Source of the DNA: Deltaproteobacteria bacterium
Lineage (GTDB): Bacteria > Desulfobacterota > Desulfarculia > Adiutricales > Adiutricaceae
Reading direction: 5' to 3'
DNA: 34,482 nt
NCBI GenBank assembly: GCA_031264185.1
Contig: JAISEL010000054.1
Coordinates: 1-34,482 of the forward strand
Positions 9,061-18,216 of the stretch are shown here, in pieces. A program made the position numbers and the translations under genes. The notes under the pieces were generated by a model. The model saw nothing but the letters and a program-made list of their open reading frames with translations, had not been told where the DNA came from and made no database searches. The stretch's first letter is position 1. Each line of letters opens with the position of its first letter.

Positions 9061-9732
9061 ATGACCACTGGTACATTTGTCGAGGAATTGGAATCCTTGC
9101 GCCAAAACCTGGTGACTATGGGTAACGATGTTCTGGCCATGGTGAAATCGGCCGTCGAGGCTCTTCTGACCGGTAATGAGGAAGCGGCTGAGACGGTCAT
9201 AAAAAGAGATGCCGATATAAATGCCCAGGAAAATAAAGCCGTCGACCGGGCCATCCGGCTCATTGCCACCAATCAGCCGGTGGCCGGGGATTTACGTTTT
9301 CTGGCCGCCAGTTTGCGCCTGGCCACGGAACTGGAGAGAATCGGCGATTTAGGCTCCAATCTGGCTCGCCGGACCCTGGGGTTGGCCAAATTGGAGAGGG
9401 ACGGCTCGGTACTGGGTCAGGTGCCGCCTGAACTGGGCCGCATGGCTCACGAGGCCGCCTTGATGCTGGAAAAAGCTCTTTTAGCTTTCAGTTCCAGGGA
9501 TCCGGTATTAGCCGAGGAAGTCTTAAAATTAGATGACATCATTGATGATTTTAACCGTAAAATAAGGAAAATGGTTTTGCTTTTGGTCTATGATAACGGC
9601 CATCTGGCAGCCTGGGGGCTGGAGATGATCAATACGGCCGTTCATCTGGAGCGCTTGGGCGATCATGCCACCAATCTGGCCGAGGAAGTCATCTACGTCT
9701 CCCGGGGCCAGAATATCCGCCACAACTACTGA
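9061..9732 (+). CDS. phoU: Phosphate signalling/transport regulator PhoU
   Basis: Cytoplasmic PhoU, which links Pst activity to PhoR/PhoB-type signalling and restrains uptake. The 223-residue protein has two copies of the three-helix PhoU repeat. The conserved metal-cluster motifs are visible as LATELERIGDLGSNLARR in the first half and INTAVHLERLGDHATNLAEE in the second. An upstream GTG at 9037 is in frame, but the ATG at 9061 follows a strong AAGGGGGG at good spacing and fits the family start. No phoR or phoB gene is present in the window. Confidence 0.93.
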   Translation: MTTGTFVEELESLRQNLVTMGNDVLAMVKSAVEALLTGNEEAAETVIKRDADINAQENKAVDRAIRLIATNQPVAGDLRFLAASLRLATELERIGDLGSNLARRTLGLAKLERDGSVLGQVPPELGRMAHEAALMLEKALLAFSSRDPVLAEEVLKLDDIIDDFNRKIRKMVLLLVYDNGHLAAWGLEMINTAVHLERLGDHATNLAEEVIYVSRGQNIRHNY

Positions 9733-9966
9733 TTTAAGCGGGATTTTGGGGTTTAATAAGATGATGGCAGAAGGAAGGCTGACCGGATTCAGCTGGTCAA
9801 GGTTCAATTATCCCGAAGCCCAGGCCCCGGAGGCCCTGGTTCGGGCTGACGGACCGAAAGGGAAAACAGGCCGGAATTGACTCCGGCGGACGGCTGCCCT
9901 GTCTTCCGGTTCATTTGGCAGGGCAAAGGCGTTCGGGCCGGCAGCCAGTGTCCATAATGCGGCTGC
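9733..9966. other. Intergenic region with strong hairpins
   Basis: No supported gene. A long stem-loop at 9812-9845 pairs CCCGAA with TTCGGG, CCAGG with CCTGG and CC with GG around loop CCGGA, with small bulges; it lacks a T tract. A second inverted repeat TGCCCTG/CAGGGCA is at 9895-9901 and 9919-9925. They may end the phoU transcript or belong to an untranslated leader of the following gene. Confidence 0.4.
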
Positions 9967-10076
9967 CTGATTCAGAGAGAGGACGGATAAGTACATTTCG
10001 TTTCTGATTTCAACTAAACTGCAGGGGGCGGCGTTTATTCCGGCTTTTCGGCCGGAGCTTCTAAGCCGCAGATCGG
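9967..10076 (+). promoter_or_regulatory. Repeated structured leader, copy 2 (SD-hairpin-AUG)
   Basis: Aligns with 1481-1591 from CTGATTCAGAG to the start codon. The SD is AGGGGG (10023-10028). The hairpin has outer stem CGGC (10029-10032) with GCCG (10065-10068) and inner stem TCCGGC (10039-10044) with GCCGGA (10051-10056). Eight bases lie between the outer stem and the ATG at 10077, as in copy 1. Loop and internal-loop sequences differ while pairing is kept. Confidence 0.7.
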
Positions 10077-11147
10077 ATGAGCAAAGTCAAACGGAAAGTC
10101 ATGCTGGTCGACGATAATTTGACCAATTTAAATGTGGGCAAGAACGCTTTACTGGAACACTATGATATTCTTCCGGCCACCTCGGCCGAAAAAATGTTTA
10201 AACTTTTGGGACGGGTGACTCCGGATCTGATATTATTGGACGTGGAAATGCCGGAAATGGGCGGTTATGAGGCTATTAAAATCCTTAAATCCAACCCAGA
10301 GACAGCTTTTATACCGGTAATATTTTTAACCGCCATGATTGATCAGGAAAGCGAACTGGCCGGCTTATCTCTTGGCGCGGTGGACTATATAACCAAGCCT
10401 TTTGTCCAGACCTTACTGTTGAAACGGATTGAACTCCACCTGCAGCTGGAGGACTATAACCATAATTTAAAGAATATGGTCGAGGAAAAAACCAAGACCA
10501 TTTTGGAAATGCAGAACGCGGTTTTTGAGCTTTTGGCCGAGGTGGTTGAATATAAAGACGACGTGACCGGCGGCCACATCAGCCGCACCCAGAAGTATCT
10601 GCGGATTATGCTGGACGAACTCATCCGGCGGAGCATTTATTCTGAAGAGGTTTCGGCCTGGGATCCCCGGCTCATTGTTCTGTCTTCCCAGCTCCATGAC
10701 GTAGGCAAAGTGGCCATCAAAGACAGTCTTTTATTAAAAGAAGGCAAACTGACAGACGAAGAATTCGAGGAGATGAAGAAACACACCATTTACGGGGCTA
10801 AAATTATAGAAAAAATAGAATCCAATACGACCGGCCGGCAATTTATAGAACACGCCCGGCTCATGGCTCTGACCCATCATGAAAAATGGGACGGCACCGG
10901 CTATCCTTACGGATTGAAAGGCGAATCCATTTCCTTGGAGGGCCGTCTTATGGCCTTTGCCGATGTCTACGACGCCCTGGTCTCCACCAGGCCGTATAAG
11001 GCCCCTTTTTCTCACCCCGAGGCGGTCGATATCATCCGCCAGGGTCAGGGGACCCATTTTGATCCGGCTTTACTTGAGGTTTTTTTGGCCGTGACCGACA
11101 AATTCCTGGAAATCCGGCGGGATGAAAGACCGTCCGGTAAAGACTAA
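10077..11147 (+). CDS. Response regulator with HD-GYP domain (probable c-di-GMP phosphodiesterase)
   Basis: A 356-residue two-domain regulator. REC (about 6-122) has Asp-Asp at 12-13, phosphoacceptor Asp55 in LLDVEMP and Lys107 in the TKP motif. After a short coiled linker, the HD-GYP domain (about 145-345) shows HD at 207-208 (LHDVGK), HTIYG, HH at 267-268 and an intact GYP at 275-277 within HHEKWDGTGYPYGLKG. Intact HD-GYP proteins hydrolyse cyclic di-GMP, so phosphorylation probably controls c-di-GMP turnover. The ATG is fixed by the repeated leader. Two hybrid kinases follow on the same strand, the first after only 5 bp, making them its likely input. Confidence 0.93.
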   Translation: MSKVKRKVMLVDDNLTNLNVGKNALLEHYDILPATSAEKMFKLLGRVTPDLILLDVEMPEMGGYEAIKILKSNPETAFIPVIFLTAMIDQESELAGLSLGAVDYITKPFVQTLLLKRIELHLQLEDYNHNLKNMVEEKTKTILEMQNAVFELLAEVVEYKDDVTGGHISRTQKYLRIMLDELIRRSIYSEEVSAWDPRLIVLSSQLHDVGKVAIKDSLLLKEGKLTDEEFEEMKKHTIYGAKIIEKIESNTTGRQFIEHARLMALTHHEKWDGTGYPYGLKGESISLEGRLMAFADVYDALVSTRPYKAPFSHPEAVDIIRQGQGTHFDPALLEVFLAVTDKFLEIRRDERPSGKD

Positions 11148-11152
11148 AAAGC

Positions 11153-14008
11153 ATGGCAGACAACTCCAACAACCAGACTCCCGATTTCATCAAATCCAAA
11201 ACCGTTTTTGCGCTTTTTTTGGTGTCTGCGGCGGCGATCCTGATTTTTTCCGTCTACAGCCGGATTAAATTCGGAGAGCACCTGGCCTATGAGGAAAAGA
11301 ACTTAGTCGATCGCCTGATTTTAGCCAGCCGGATGGCCGCCGAACATGTTTCGGGCGAGGAGCTTAACAAGTACACAGTCAGGGAAGACATTGACCGGCC
11401 GGGGTACAAGGCTTTAAAGGATCGGCTGGTCAGACTGGCCGGGACGATGGATGTGGATTTCGTCTATTATTTCAGACAAACAGGCGACAAGATTCAGTAT
11501 ATTGTGGACAGCGACACAGATCCTCACACCAGCACCGGACTGCAGTGGGAACCGGTCGATCTTCAGGTGGAACAGGGTTTTGAGGGAGCATTGGCCGGGC
11601 AGGTCACCACCTCCGGCCGGGAACGTCACTCGGTCAACCGGTCCAATTCAGTCGCCTCTTACGCCCCGGTCTTTGACAGTCAGGGCAAAGTCGTGGCCGT
11701 GGCCGGGGTTGATTTGGACGGCGGCCACTTAAATAGCGCCGCCTTAATTATGACTGTCCTCACGGTTTTAATTATAGGGGCCGCAGTGGCCATCATTTTT
11801 TGCGGCTTTTATTTTCACCGCCAGTATGCCAGGGAAGTTCAGCAGGTCCGCCGGGCCGATCGGGCCAAAAGTCTTTTTCTGGCCAGGATGAGCCATGAGA
11901 TAAGAACGCCCATGAACGCCATAGTGGGACTTTCGGAACTTCTGATGCGTCAGGCTCAGAATCTCCCAACTCAGATCCATACGTATATCCGTAACATTAA
12001 GCAGGCCGGCGCCAATTTGCTGTCCATTATTAATGACATCCTGGATTTTTCCAAAATTGAATCCGGCAATTTTGAGATTCTGCCCGATCAGTACAGCCTG
12101 TCGATACTGGTGGATGATATTTTAAATATCATTAAAGTCAGGCTCCTGGAAAAGCCGGTCCGGATCATCATCTTTCTGGACAGCCGTCTGCCCGATCACC
12201 TGGTCGGCGACGCTACCCGGGTCAGGCAGATCCTTTTGAATCTTATGGCCAACGCCGTCAAGTACACCCGGGAAGGCTCAATTTCTCTTTCTGTGACCTG
12301 TCAGTCAATAGAAGATAAGGAACTGGTTTTAAAAGCTGAGGTGGCCGACACGGGTATTGGCATTAAGCCCGAGGATATGAGCCGCTTATTCGGGGATTTT
12401 ATTCAGCTGGACCAGGGGGAAAATAAAAATATTGAGGGCACGGGACTGGGTCTGGCTATTGCCCGCAACCTATGCCAGCTCATGGGCGGAGACATTAAAG
12501 TCAAAAGTGAGTACGGCCAGGGCAGCGTCTTTACCGTCACCCTGCCCCAGAAAATAGAAAATCCGGCTCCGGTGGCTGTGGTCGGCGGGGCGGACAAAAA
12601 AGCCGTGGTGGTCTTTGAAAGGCGGGCTATATACGCTCAGTCGCTGTCAGCTTCCCTGGAAAATTTAGGCGTGGGCTACTATCTGGTCAATAATTACCCC
12701 AAATTCTATGAAGCTCTGGGGGATTTTGAATATACCCACATGATTATGCCGGTCTCGGTTTTCATAGGCCTTCAGAACAGTTTAAAGGAAAGAAATATTA
12801 CCGTCCCGGTCGGCCTGACCACCGAAGATATCCATCCCTTTGGTCTGGAAAACGCCCGTTACCTTTTTACGCCCATCTACAGCCGCCCTTTAGCCGCCTT
12901 TTTAAATAACGTCCCCGATCAGCCGGAAAAACTCGAATACGGTCAGGGCCAGGCCGGGGCCAATTTTATTGCCCCCAGGGCCAGAATATTAATTGTGGAC
13001 GACCTGCCGACCAATTTAATGGTGGCCGAGGGCTTATTTTTCCCCTATGCCATGCGGATAGATCTTTGCCGGAGCGGCAGTGAGGCCATTAATCTGGTCA
13101 AAGATCATGAATATGACATGATATTCATGGATCATATGATGCCCGAGATGGACGGGGTCGAAGCTACCCGGCAGATAAGAGCGCTGGGCGAAAAATACCA
13201 GAAACTGCCCATCGTGGCCATGACGGCCAATGCGGTCTCGGGTATGCGGGAGATGTTTTTAAGTTTGGGTCTGGATGATTTTTTGACCAAACCCATTGAA
13301 ACGGTTATGCTTAACACCATCCTGCTGAGATGGATTCCTATAGACAAGCAGGAAAAAGTCCGGCCGGCCTCGGAGCAGAAAAATCTTCTGGCTCAGACGA
13401 CCATGGCTCTGCCCCGGATCGAGGGCCTGGATGTCACTTTAGGCCTGTCAAGGGCCAACGGGCAGAGGGAAGCTTATTTGACCACCCTGGAGTATTTCCG
13501 CAAAGACGCCTTAACGGCTCTGTCCAACTTAAACGCTTCACTGGAAGCCCGGGAGTATAAAAATTTTACGGTCCACATCCATGCCCTTAAAAGCGCGGCC
13601 GGGGTGACCGGAGCTGTCGATTTGGCGGCCAGAGCAGCCGCCTTGGAGGCCGCCTCCGTTGCCGGGGCCGAAGGCTTTATCGCCAGCAACATAGCTTCTT
13701 TCCGGCAGGATCTGATCCAGTTAATTGACGGTCTGACCAGGTACTTTGAGGAAATTAAGCTTGAGGCCCAGAATAAGCAGCAACTTGGCGATGAGGAAAT
13801 AAAAAAGGAACTGGCCTTATTGCGGCAATCCATTGCGACCATGGAAAGCGAGCATGTGGACCTGGCCCTGAAAAATCTTCTGGAAAGGAGCGCGGCCGGA
13901 GAACTGAAAAAAGATTTGGCCGAACTGGCCAGACAGTTTCAGGAATCCGGTCCGGAATCAGCGGCGGCTCTGCTGGACCGGATGCTGCCCCCGGATACAG
14001 TTCACTAG
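11153..14008 (+). CDS. Hybrid histidine kinase with REC and HPt domains (catalytically intact)
   Basis: A 951-residue membrane sensor kinase. Membrane segments at about 17-36 and 196-221 enclose a periplasmic sensor of PDC/Cache type. HisKA has the H-box MSHEIRTP with His248. The HATPase domain has the N-box LLNLMANAVKY (about 361-371), G1 ADTGIGI and G2 GTGLGLAIA (about 429-437). Residues about 482-590 look like a receiver fold without the acidic pocket. A true REC follows (Asp-Asp 616-617, phosphoacceptor Asp660 in FMDHMMPEMDG, TKP), and an HPt domain with His810 in HALKSAA. All phosphorelay residues are present. The ATG at 11153 has only a weak SD and is probably coupled to the HD-GYP gene. 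Confidence 0.9.
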   Translation: MADNSNNQTPDFIKSKTVFALFLVSAAAILIFSVYSRIKFGEHLAYEEKNLVDRLILASRMAAEHVSGEELNKYTVREDIDRPGYKALKDRLVRLAGTMDVDFVYYFRQTGDKIQYIVDSDTDPHTSTGLQWEPVDLQVEQGFEGALAGQVTTSGRERHSVNRSNSVASYAPVFDSQGKVVAVAGVDLDGGHLNSAALIMTVLTVLIIGAAVAIIFCGFYFHRQYAREVQQVRRADRAKSLFLARMSHEIRTPMNAIVGLSELLMRQAQNLPTQIHTYIRNIKQAGANLLSIINDILDFSKIESGNFEILPDQYSLSILVDDILNIIKVRLLEKPVRIIIFLDSRLPDHLVGDATRVRQILLNLMANAVKYTREGSISLSVTCQSIEDKELVLKAEVADTGIGIKPEDMSRLFGDFIQLDQGENKNIEGTGLGLAIARNLCQLMGGDIKVKSEYGQGSVFTVTLPQKIENPAPVAVVGGADKKAVVVFERRAIYAQSLSASLENLGVGYYLVNNYPKFYEALGDFEYTHMIMPVSVFIGLQNSLKERNITVPVGLTTEDIHPFGLENARYLFTPIYSRPLAAFLNNVPDQPEKLEYGQGQAGANFIAPRARILIVDDLPTNLMVAEGLFFPYAMRIDLCRSGSEAINLVKDHEYDMIFMDHMMPEMDGVEATRQIRALGEKYQKLPIVAMTANAVSGMREMFLSLGLDDFLTKPIETVMLNTILLRWIPIDKQEKVRPASEQKNLLAQTTMALPRIEGLDVTLGLSRANGQREAYLTTLEYFRKDALTALSNLNASLEAREYKNFTVHIHALKSAAGVTGAVDLAARAAALEAASVAGAEGFIASNIASFRQDLIQLIDGLTRYFEEIKLEAQNKQQLGDEEIKKELALLRQSIATMESEHVDLALKNLLERSAAGELKKDLAELARQFQESGPESAAALLDRMLPPDTVH

Positions 14009-14039
14009 GACAGCGGCTTAATCTCCGGAAAGACCTTTA

Positions 14040-17000
14040 ATGAACTGGCGTGAAATTTTAAAAGCCAACCGTTGGCAACTGATCTTTATCTGTTTGGCCT
14101 TTGTTTTGGCGATCGCCGTAGGCTGCCTGGCCGTCCGCCGGGTTCTGGACGTTGACACGAGCCGGCTGGTCTCCTTATTTCTGAACGATACCGAAAATTC
14201 CATTAAAACATATATCCACGAACCCCAGGTGGCTTTCAACAGCATCCAGGCGGGGGTCCGCAGCTTACTGGACCGAGGGGCCAGTTTAGACGAGGTCTTT
14301 GAATATCTTTACACCTGCAACGGTCTTTTGGTCGGACGGACGCGGGGAGTGGCCGGAGTCTACGGGATTTACGGGTTTTTTAAAGGCCGTTTTATGGATT
14401 CCATATCCCGAAGTACTCCGGGCCGGGATTTCATTATAGCCGAGCGTCCCTGGTACGCCGAAGCCATGAAAAGCCGCGATATTGTCTGGACCAATCCTTA
14501 CTTGGACTATAAAAGCCGCGATATGGTCATCTCAATTTCCCAGCAGGTTTTCGGGGCCAAAGGTGAGTGGTACGGGGTTCTGTCCATGGATCTGGGGCTG
14601 GCCTGGCTGGTGGACTATACCCGGGCCCTGGCCGACGAAGGCGGCCAGGGTATGCTCATTAACCATGAAGGGCAGATCATAGTTCATCCTGAAGAAGAGT
14701 TTGTCAGTAAGGCCATGAACCGGCTGGGCGGCGGTTATCCGGCTGTCTGGGAACTTCTGGCCGGAGGCGACGAGCTTTACGATTTGGCGGCCAAAGATCC
14801 GAGCGGCCGTGATATCCGGGTCTTTTTCCGTCAGATGTTTAACGGCTGGTACGTGGGGCTGACTGTCCCGGCCCGGGCATTTTCTATGGATTCATATATT
14901 GCCGCCGCTGTTCTGGCGTTTTCCGGCTTATTGCTGGCCGTTGTTTTGGGGCTGATAATTGTCCGCTTAAATTCGGCCAAAATCCGGCTGGAAAAAGAGA
15001 GCCGGGCGAAAACGTCATTTGTGGCCAACTTAAGCCAGGAAATAAGAACTCCCTTAAACGCCATTTTAGGCTTAAGCGAGATGCTTCTGCGTTTTGAGTC
15101 CCAGATTCCGCCCCAGGCTCTGGCTTATGCCAGGAACATCAAGAAAACCGGGGGGAATTTGCTCACCACCGTCAATGACATCCAGGATTTTACCCGTCTG
15201 GACTCGGGCTCTATTTCCTTCGGCGATGAGCCTTACACTTTATCGTCTTTAGTCAACGACTTAACTGTTCAGATCCGCGAGCGGCTTAAGGAAAAGTCCC
15301 TGGCTTTTACAGTCTTTGTGGACGCCAATCTGCCTAATTACCTCCGGGGTGATGCCCTTCGGATCCGCCAGATCTTGAATAATATTCTTTCCAATTCCGT
15401 CCGCTCCACTGAAAGAGGGTCCATTGGCCTGGAAGTCAGCGGCCAGTACCAGCCCGGCTCGCAGCTGGTTTTAACATTTACGGTTAACGACACCGGCATC
15501 GGCTACCGTTCGGAAGAACTGGGCTGGATCTATAAAGAACAGGTCAATTTGGACCAGGCCGTCCATCTGGTCGAAGGATTCGGTCTGAGTCTGGTCATTG
15601 CCCGAAAATTAGTCGATCTTCTGGGTGGCCGGTTAACTGCGGAAAGCAATTACGGCCACGGCAGCTCTTTTACAGTCGTCATTCCCCAGAAAGTCGTTAA
15701 ACCCGAGCCTTTAGCAGTCATCGACCGGGTCTCTGAGTTTTCTGTTTTAATTTACGAAATAAGGGCGGTTTATATAAAGTCCCTGGCGGCCTCTCTGGAA
15801 AATTTGGGTCTTTCTTTCCGGGTGGCCAGCGAAGAAGGGCATTTTCTGGAAATGCTGGACCAGGGCTATTCCCACATAATTATGCCGGCTTTAATTTACT
15901 CGGCTTTAAAAACGTTCATGGCTGAAAAAAATGTTACCGCCCGCATAGCTTTAACCGATCGGGATATTCACCGGCCCGGGGGACGGAATTTTTACTACCT
16001 GCAACTGCCGGTCTACAGCCTGACTTTAGCCAATTTTTTTAATAATACGGATTTTTTTGACGGTCAGGAGCCCGTGGCCCTTAATTTTGAAGTCAGTTTT
16101 CCCCAGGCTCAGATTCTGGTCGTGGACGATCTGCCGACTAATCTGGCTGTGGCCGAAGGGTTGCTTAAATCTTATCTGGGCAGGGTGGATCTGTCCCCCA
16201 GCGGCCGGCAGGCGGTCGAGATGGTCCAGGAAAAAGCCTATGATTTAGTCTTTATGGACCACATGATGCCCGATATGGACGGGGTGGAAACAACTTCCAG
16301 GATCCGTTCGCTGGCCGGCGAGCCGTTCAGAAAACTGCCCATCATAGCTTTAACGGCCAACGCCGTTTCTGGCATGAAAGAGATGTTTTTGGCCAACGGG
16401 TTTAATGATTTTCTGGCCAAACCCATTGAAAAAAATAAGCTGGAGGAAGTCTTATTGCGCTGGCTGCCCCGGGAAAAACAGACTTTCACCGAAAGTCCCG
16501 GTGCGGCTCAGTCTGCCGGGCCCCAGAGCCTGCCGGAAATTCCAGGTTTAGATACAGTCCGGGGTCTGGCCATGACCGGGGGGCAGAAAGAAGGCTACAT
16601 TAAAATACTTAAGATTTTTGTAGACGATGCCCGGCAGTATCTGGCTCTTTTGAAAGAGGCCCTGGATAAAGGCGACTGGCCGAAATTTACCATTGAGGTT
16701 CATGCCTTGAAAAGTTCCGCCAGTACGGTCGGGGCGGTGGCTCTTTCGGAGGCGGCCCGCAAATTGGAAGAAGCCGGCCGGGCCGCAGACGAGCCCTTTG
16801 TGGATCTGAATTTTGAGATATTCCATGAAGACATGCTCTTGCTTTTAACCCGCCTGGAGCATTATCTCGCAGGTCTTTCGGCCTCGGCCAGGGGTCAGTC
16901 CTTTTTAAGCCCCGCCGAGATCGTCGGTGAGCTTAAGGCTTTAAGGAGGGCTTTTGATGAAACGGACGGCGGAGCCATTGACAGCATTATTACCCGTCTT

Positions 17001-17135
17001 TCGGAAGAAAGGCTTAGTGAGGAGCTGCGTCAGGATGTGGACCGTCTGGCCCGCCATTTTCTGGAAGTGGAGTATGATGAGGCCATCGCTTTAATTGATA
17101 TACTCATAAACGGCTATCAAGATGACCGCCCCTGA
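14040..17135 (+). CDS. Hybrid kinase paralogue with degenerate kinase core (pseudokinase), REC and HPt intact
   Basis: A 1031-residue paralogue of the preceding kinase in the same domain order. Membrane segments at about 14-33 and 286-309 flank a longer dCache-type sensor containing ERPWYAEA and TNPYLDY. The H-box reads LSQEIRTP, so the phosphoacceptor His is Gln333 (CAG at 15036-15038). The N-box NNILSNSV and G1 NDTGIGY remain, but the ATP-lid G2 box GTGLGLAIA has become GFGLSLVIA (514-522). The receiver-like region (about 565-672), REC with Asp740 and HPt with His888 (HALKSSA) are kept. It may act as a sensor partner or phosphorelay acceptor for the intact kinase. Its last 14 bp overlap the permease gene. 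Confidence 0.88.
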   Translation: MNWREILKANRWQLIFICLAFVLAIAVGCLAVRRVLDVDTSRLVSLFLNDTENSIKTYIHEPQVAFNSIQAGVRSLLDRGASLDEVFEYLYTCNGLLVGRTRGVAGVYGIYGFFKGRFMDSISRSTPGRDFIIAERPWYAEAMKSRDIVWTNPYLDYKSRDMVISISQQVFGAKGEWYGVLSMDLGLAWLVDYTRALADEGGQGMLINHEGQIIVHPEEEFVSKAMNRLGGGYPAVWELLAGGDELYDLAAKDPSGRDIRVFFRQMFNGWYVGLTVPARAFSMDSYIAAAVLAFSGLLLAVVLGLIIVRLNSAKIRLEKESRAKTSFVANLSQEIRTPLNAILGLSEMLLRFESQIPPQALAYARNIKKTGGNLLTTVNDIQDFTRLDSGSISFGDEPYTLSSLVNDLTVQIRERLKEKSLAFTVFVDANLPNYLRGDALRIRQILNNILSNSVRSTERGSIGLEVSGQYQPGSQLVLTFTVNDTGIGYRSEELGWIYKEQVNLDQAVHLVEGFGLSLVIARKLVDLLGGRLTAESNYGHGSSFTVVIPQKVVKPEPLAVIDRVSEFSVLIYEIRAVYIKSLAASLENLGLSFRVASEEGHFLEMLDQGYSHIIMPALIYSALKTFMAEKNVTARIALTDRDIHRPGGRNFYYLQLPVYSLTLANFFNNTDFFDGQEPVALNFEVSFPQAQILVVDDLPTNLAVAEGLLKSYLGRVDLSPSGRQAVEMVQEKAYDLVFMDHMMPDMDGVETTSRIRSLAGEPFRKLPIIALTANAVSGMKEMFLANGFNDFLAKPIEKNKLEEVLLRWLPREKQTFTESPGAAQSAGPQSLPEIPGLDTVRGLAMTGGQKEGYIKILKIFVDDARQYLALLKEALDKGDWPKFTIEVHALKSSASTVGAVALSEAARKLEEAGRAADEPFVDLNFEIFHEDMLLLLTRLEHYLAGLSASARGQSFLSPAEIVGELKALRRAFDETDGGAIDSIITRLSEERLSEELRQDVDRLARHFLEVEYDEAIALIDILINGYQDDRP

Positions 17136-18216
17136 GGCTTATCGGAGCGGATTTAGGCCGGGCAAGCTTTTTGGACTGGCCTTTTTTTTAGTATTTGCCT
17201 TGCTCTTTCTGAGCTGGGAATCGGTCAGCCGTGGCTATATGGATGTCAGTGCCCGGGAGATCTGGGAGGTTCTGAAAGCGGTCTTAAACGGCGAGGCTTT
17301 AACCTCCCCCGGTTCTTTGGTTGTCTGGGAAGTAAGGCTGCCGAGGCTGGCCGCTTCTTTGGCCGTAGGCGCGGCTTTGGGTTTATCCGGGGCCATTTTT
17401 CAGGGACTGCTGTTAAATCCCTTAGCCGATCCCTATACTTTAGGCGTCTCTTCCGGGGCGGCTTTAGGGGCGGCGGCGGTCATATCGGTCAGCATTGTCC
17501 GGCCCATTGAACTTGTAACATTGAAATATTTTGGCGTAATTTATCTGCCGGCTCCTTTTATCCCTGCGGCTGGCGCTTTCTTCGGCGCCGGATTGTCTTT
17601 GGTAGCCGTTATGGCTCTGGCCCGCGAGAAAAACGGTTCCCTGCCTCCGACCAACCTCATCTTAGCCGGAGTTATAATGTCGGCTATTTTATCGGCCGCC
17701 CTGTCTTTTCTGAAATATCTGGCCGGCGATCAGGTCAGTTCCATCATATTCTGGCTGCTCGGCAGTTTTGTGGCCAGGACCTGGGCCGATTTTTGGGTGG
17801 TGATCATATTTTTCCTGCCAGCCTTTTTCGTGGCCATGTTTTCGGCCCTGGATTTGAACATTATGACCTTGGGCCTGAAAGAAGCAAGAACTTTGGGGGT
17901 ATCCACGGAAAAAGTCCGTTTTAGGCTTCTGGTGGCCGCTTCCCTGTCTGCCTCGGCTGCGGTGGCCGTGTCGGGCATAATCGGTTTTGCCGGTCTTATT
18001 GTGCCCCATCTGATAAGATCAATCATCGGGCCGGATCACCGAACGCTGCTGCCTTTTTCAGCTCTGGCCGGGGCGGTGCTGCTGGCCGCCGCCGACTGGA
18101 CAGTGCGGGTTCTTTTGCCGGGTGAGATTCCGGTGGGTGTTTTCACGGCTCTTTTGGCCGGGCCGGTTTTTCTGATCATTTTCCGGCGCAAGATGCGGGA
18201 GCCGGGCCGTGTCTAA
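17122..18216 (+). CDS. FecCD/BtuC-family ABC permease
   Basis: Multi-spanning permease (364 residues, about ten helices) of the iron-siderophore/heme/vitamin B12 uptake class. Family hallmarks are VRLPRLAASLAVGAALGLSG, FQGLLLNPLADPYTLGVSSG, the GFAGLIVPHLIRSIIGPDHR segment and the LPGEIPVGVFTALLAGPVF end. The ATG at 17122 lies inside the end of the second kinase gene, so translation is probably coupled. The substrate (ferric complex, heme or corrinoid) cannot be fixed from sequence, so I give no symbol. Confidence 0.92.
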   Translation: MTAPEAYRSGFRPGKLFGLAFFLVFALLFLSWESVSRGYMDVSAREIWEVLKAVLNGEALTSPGSLVVWEVRLPRLAASLAVGAALGLSGAIFQGLLLNPLADPYTLGVSSGAALGAAAVISVSIVRPIELVTLKYFGVIYLPAPFIPAAGAFFGAGLSLVAVMALAREKNGSLPPTNLILAGVIMSAILSAALSFLKYLAGDQVSSIIFWLLGSFVARTWADFWVVIIFFLPAFFVAMFSALDLNIMTLGLKEARTLGVSTEKVRFRLLVAASLSASAAVAVSGIIGFAGLIVPHLIRSIIGPDHRTLLPFSALAGAVLLAAADWTVRVLLPGEIPVGVFTALLAGPVFLIIFRRKMREPGRV

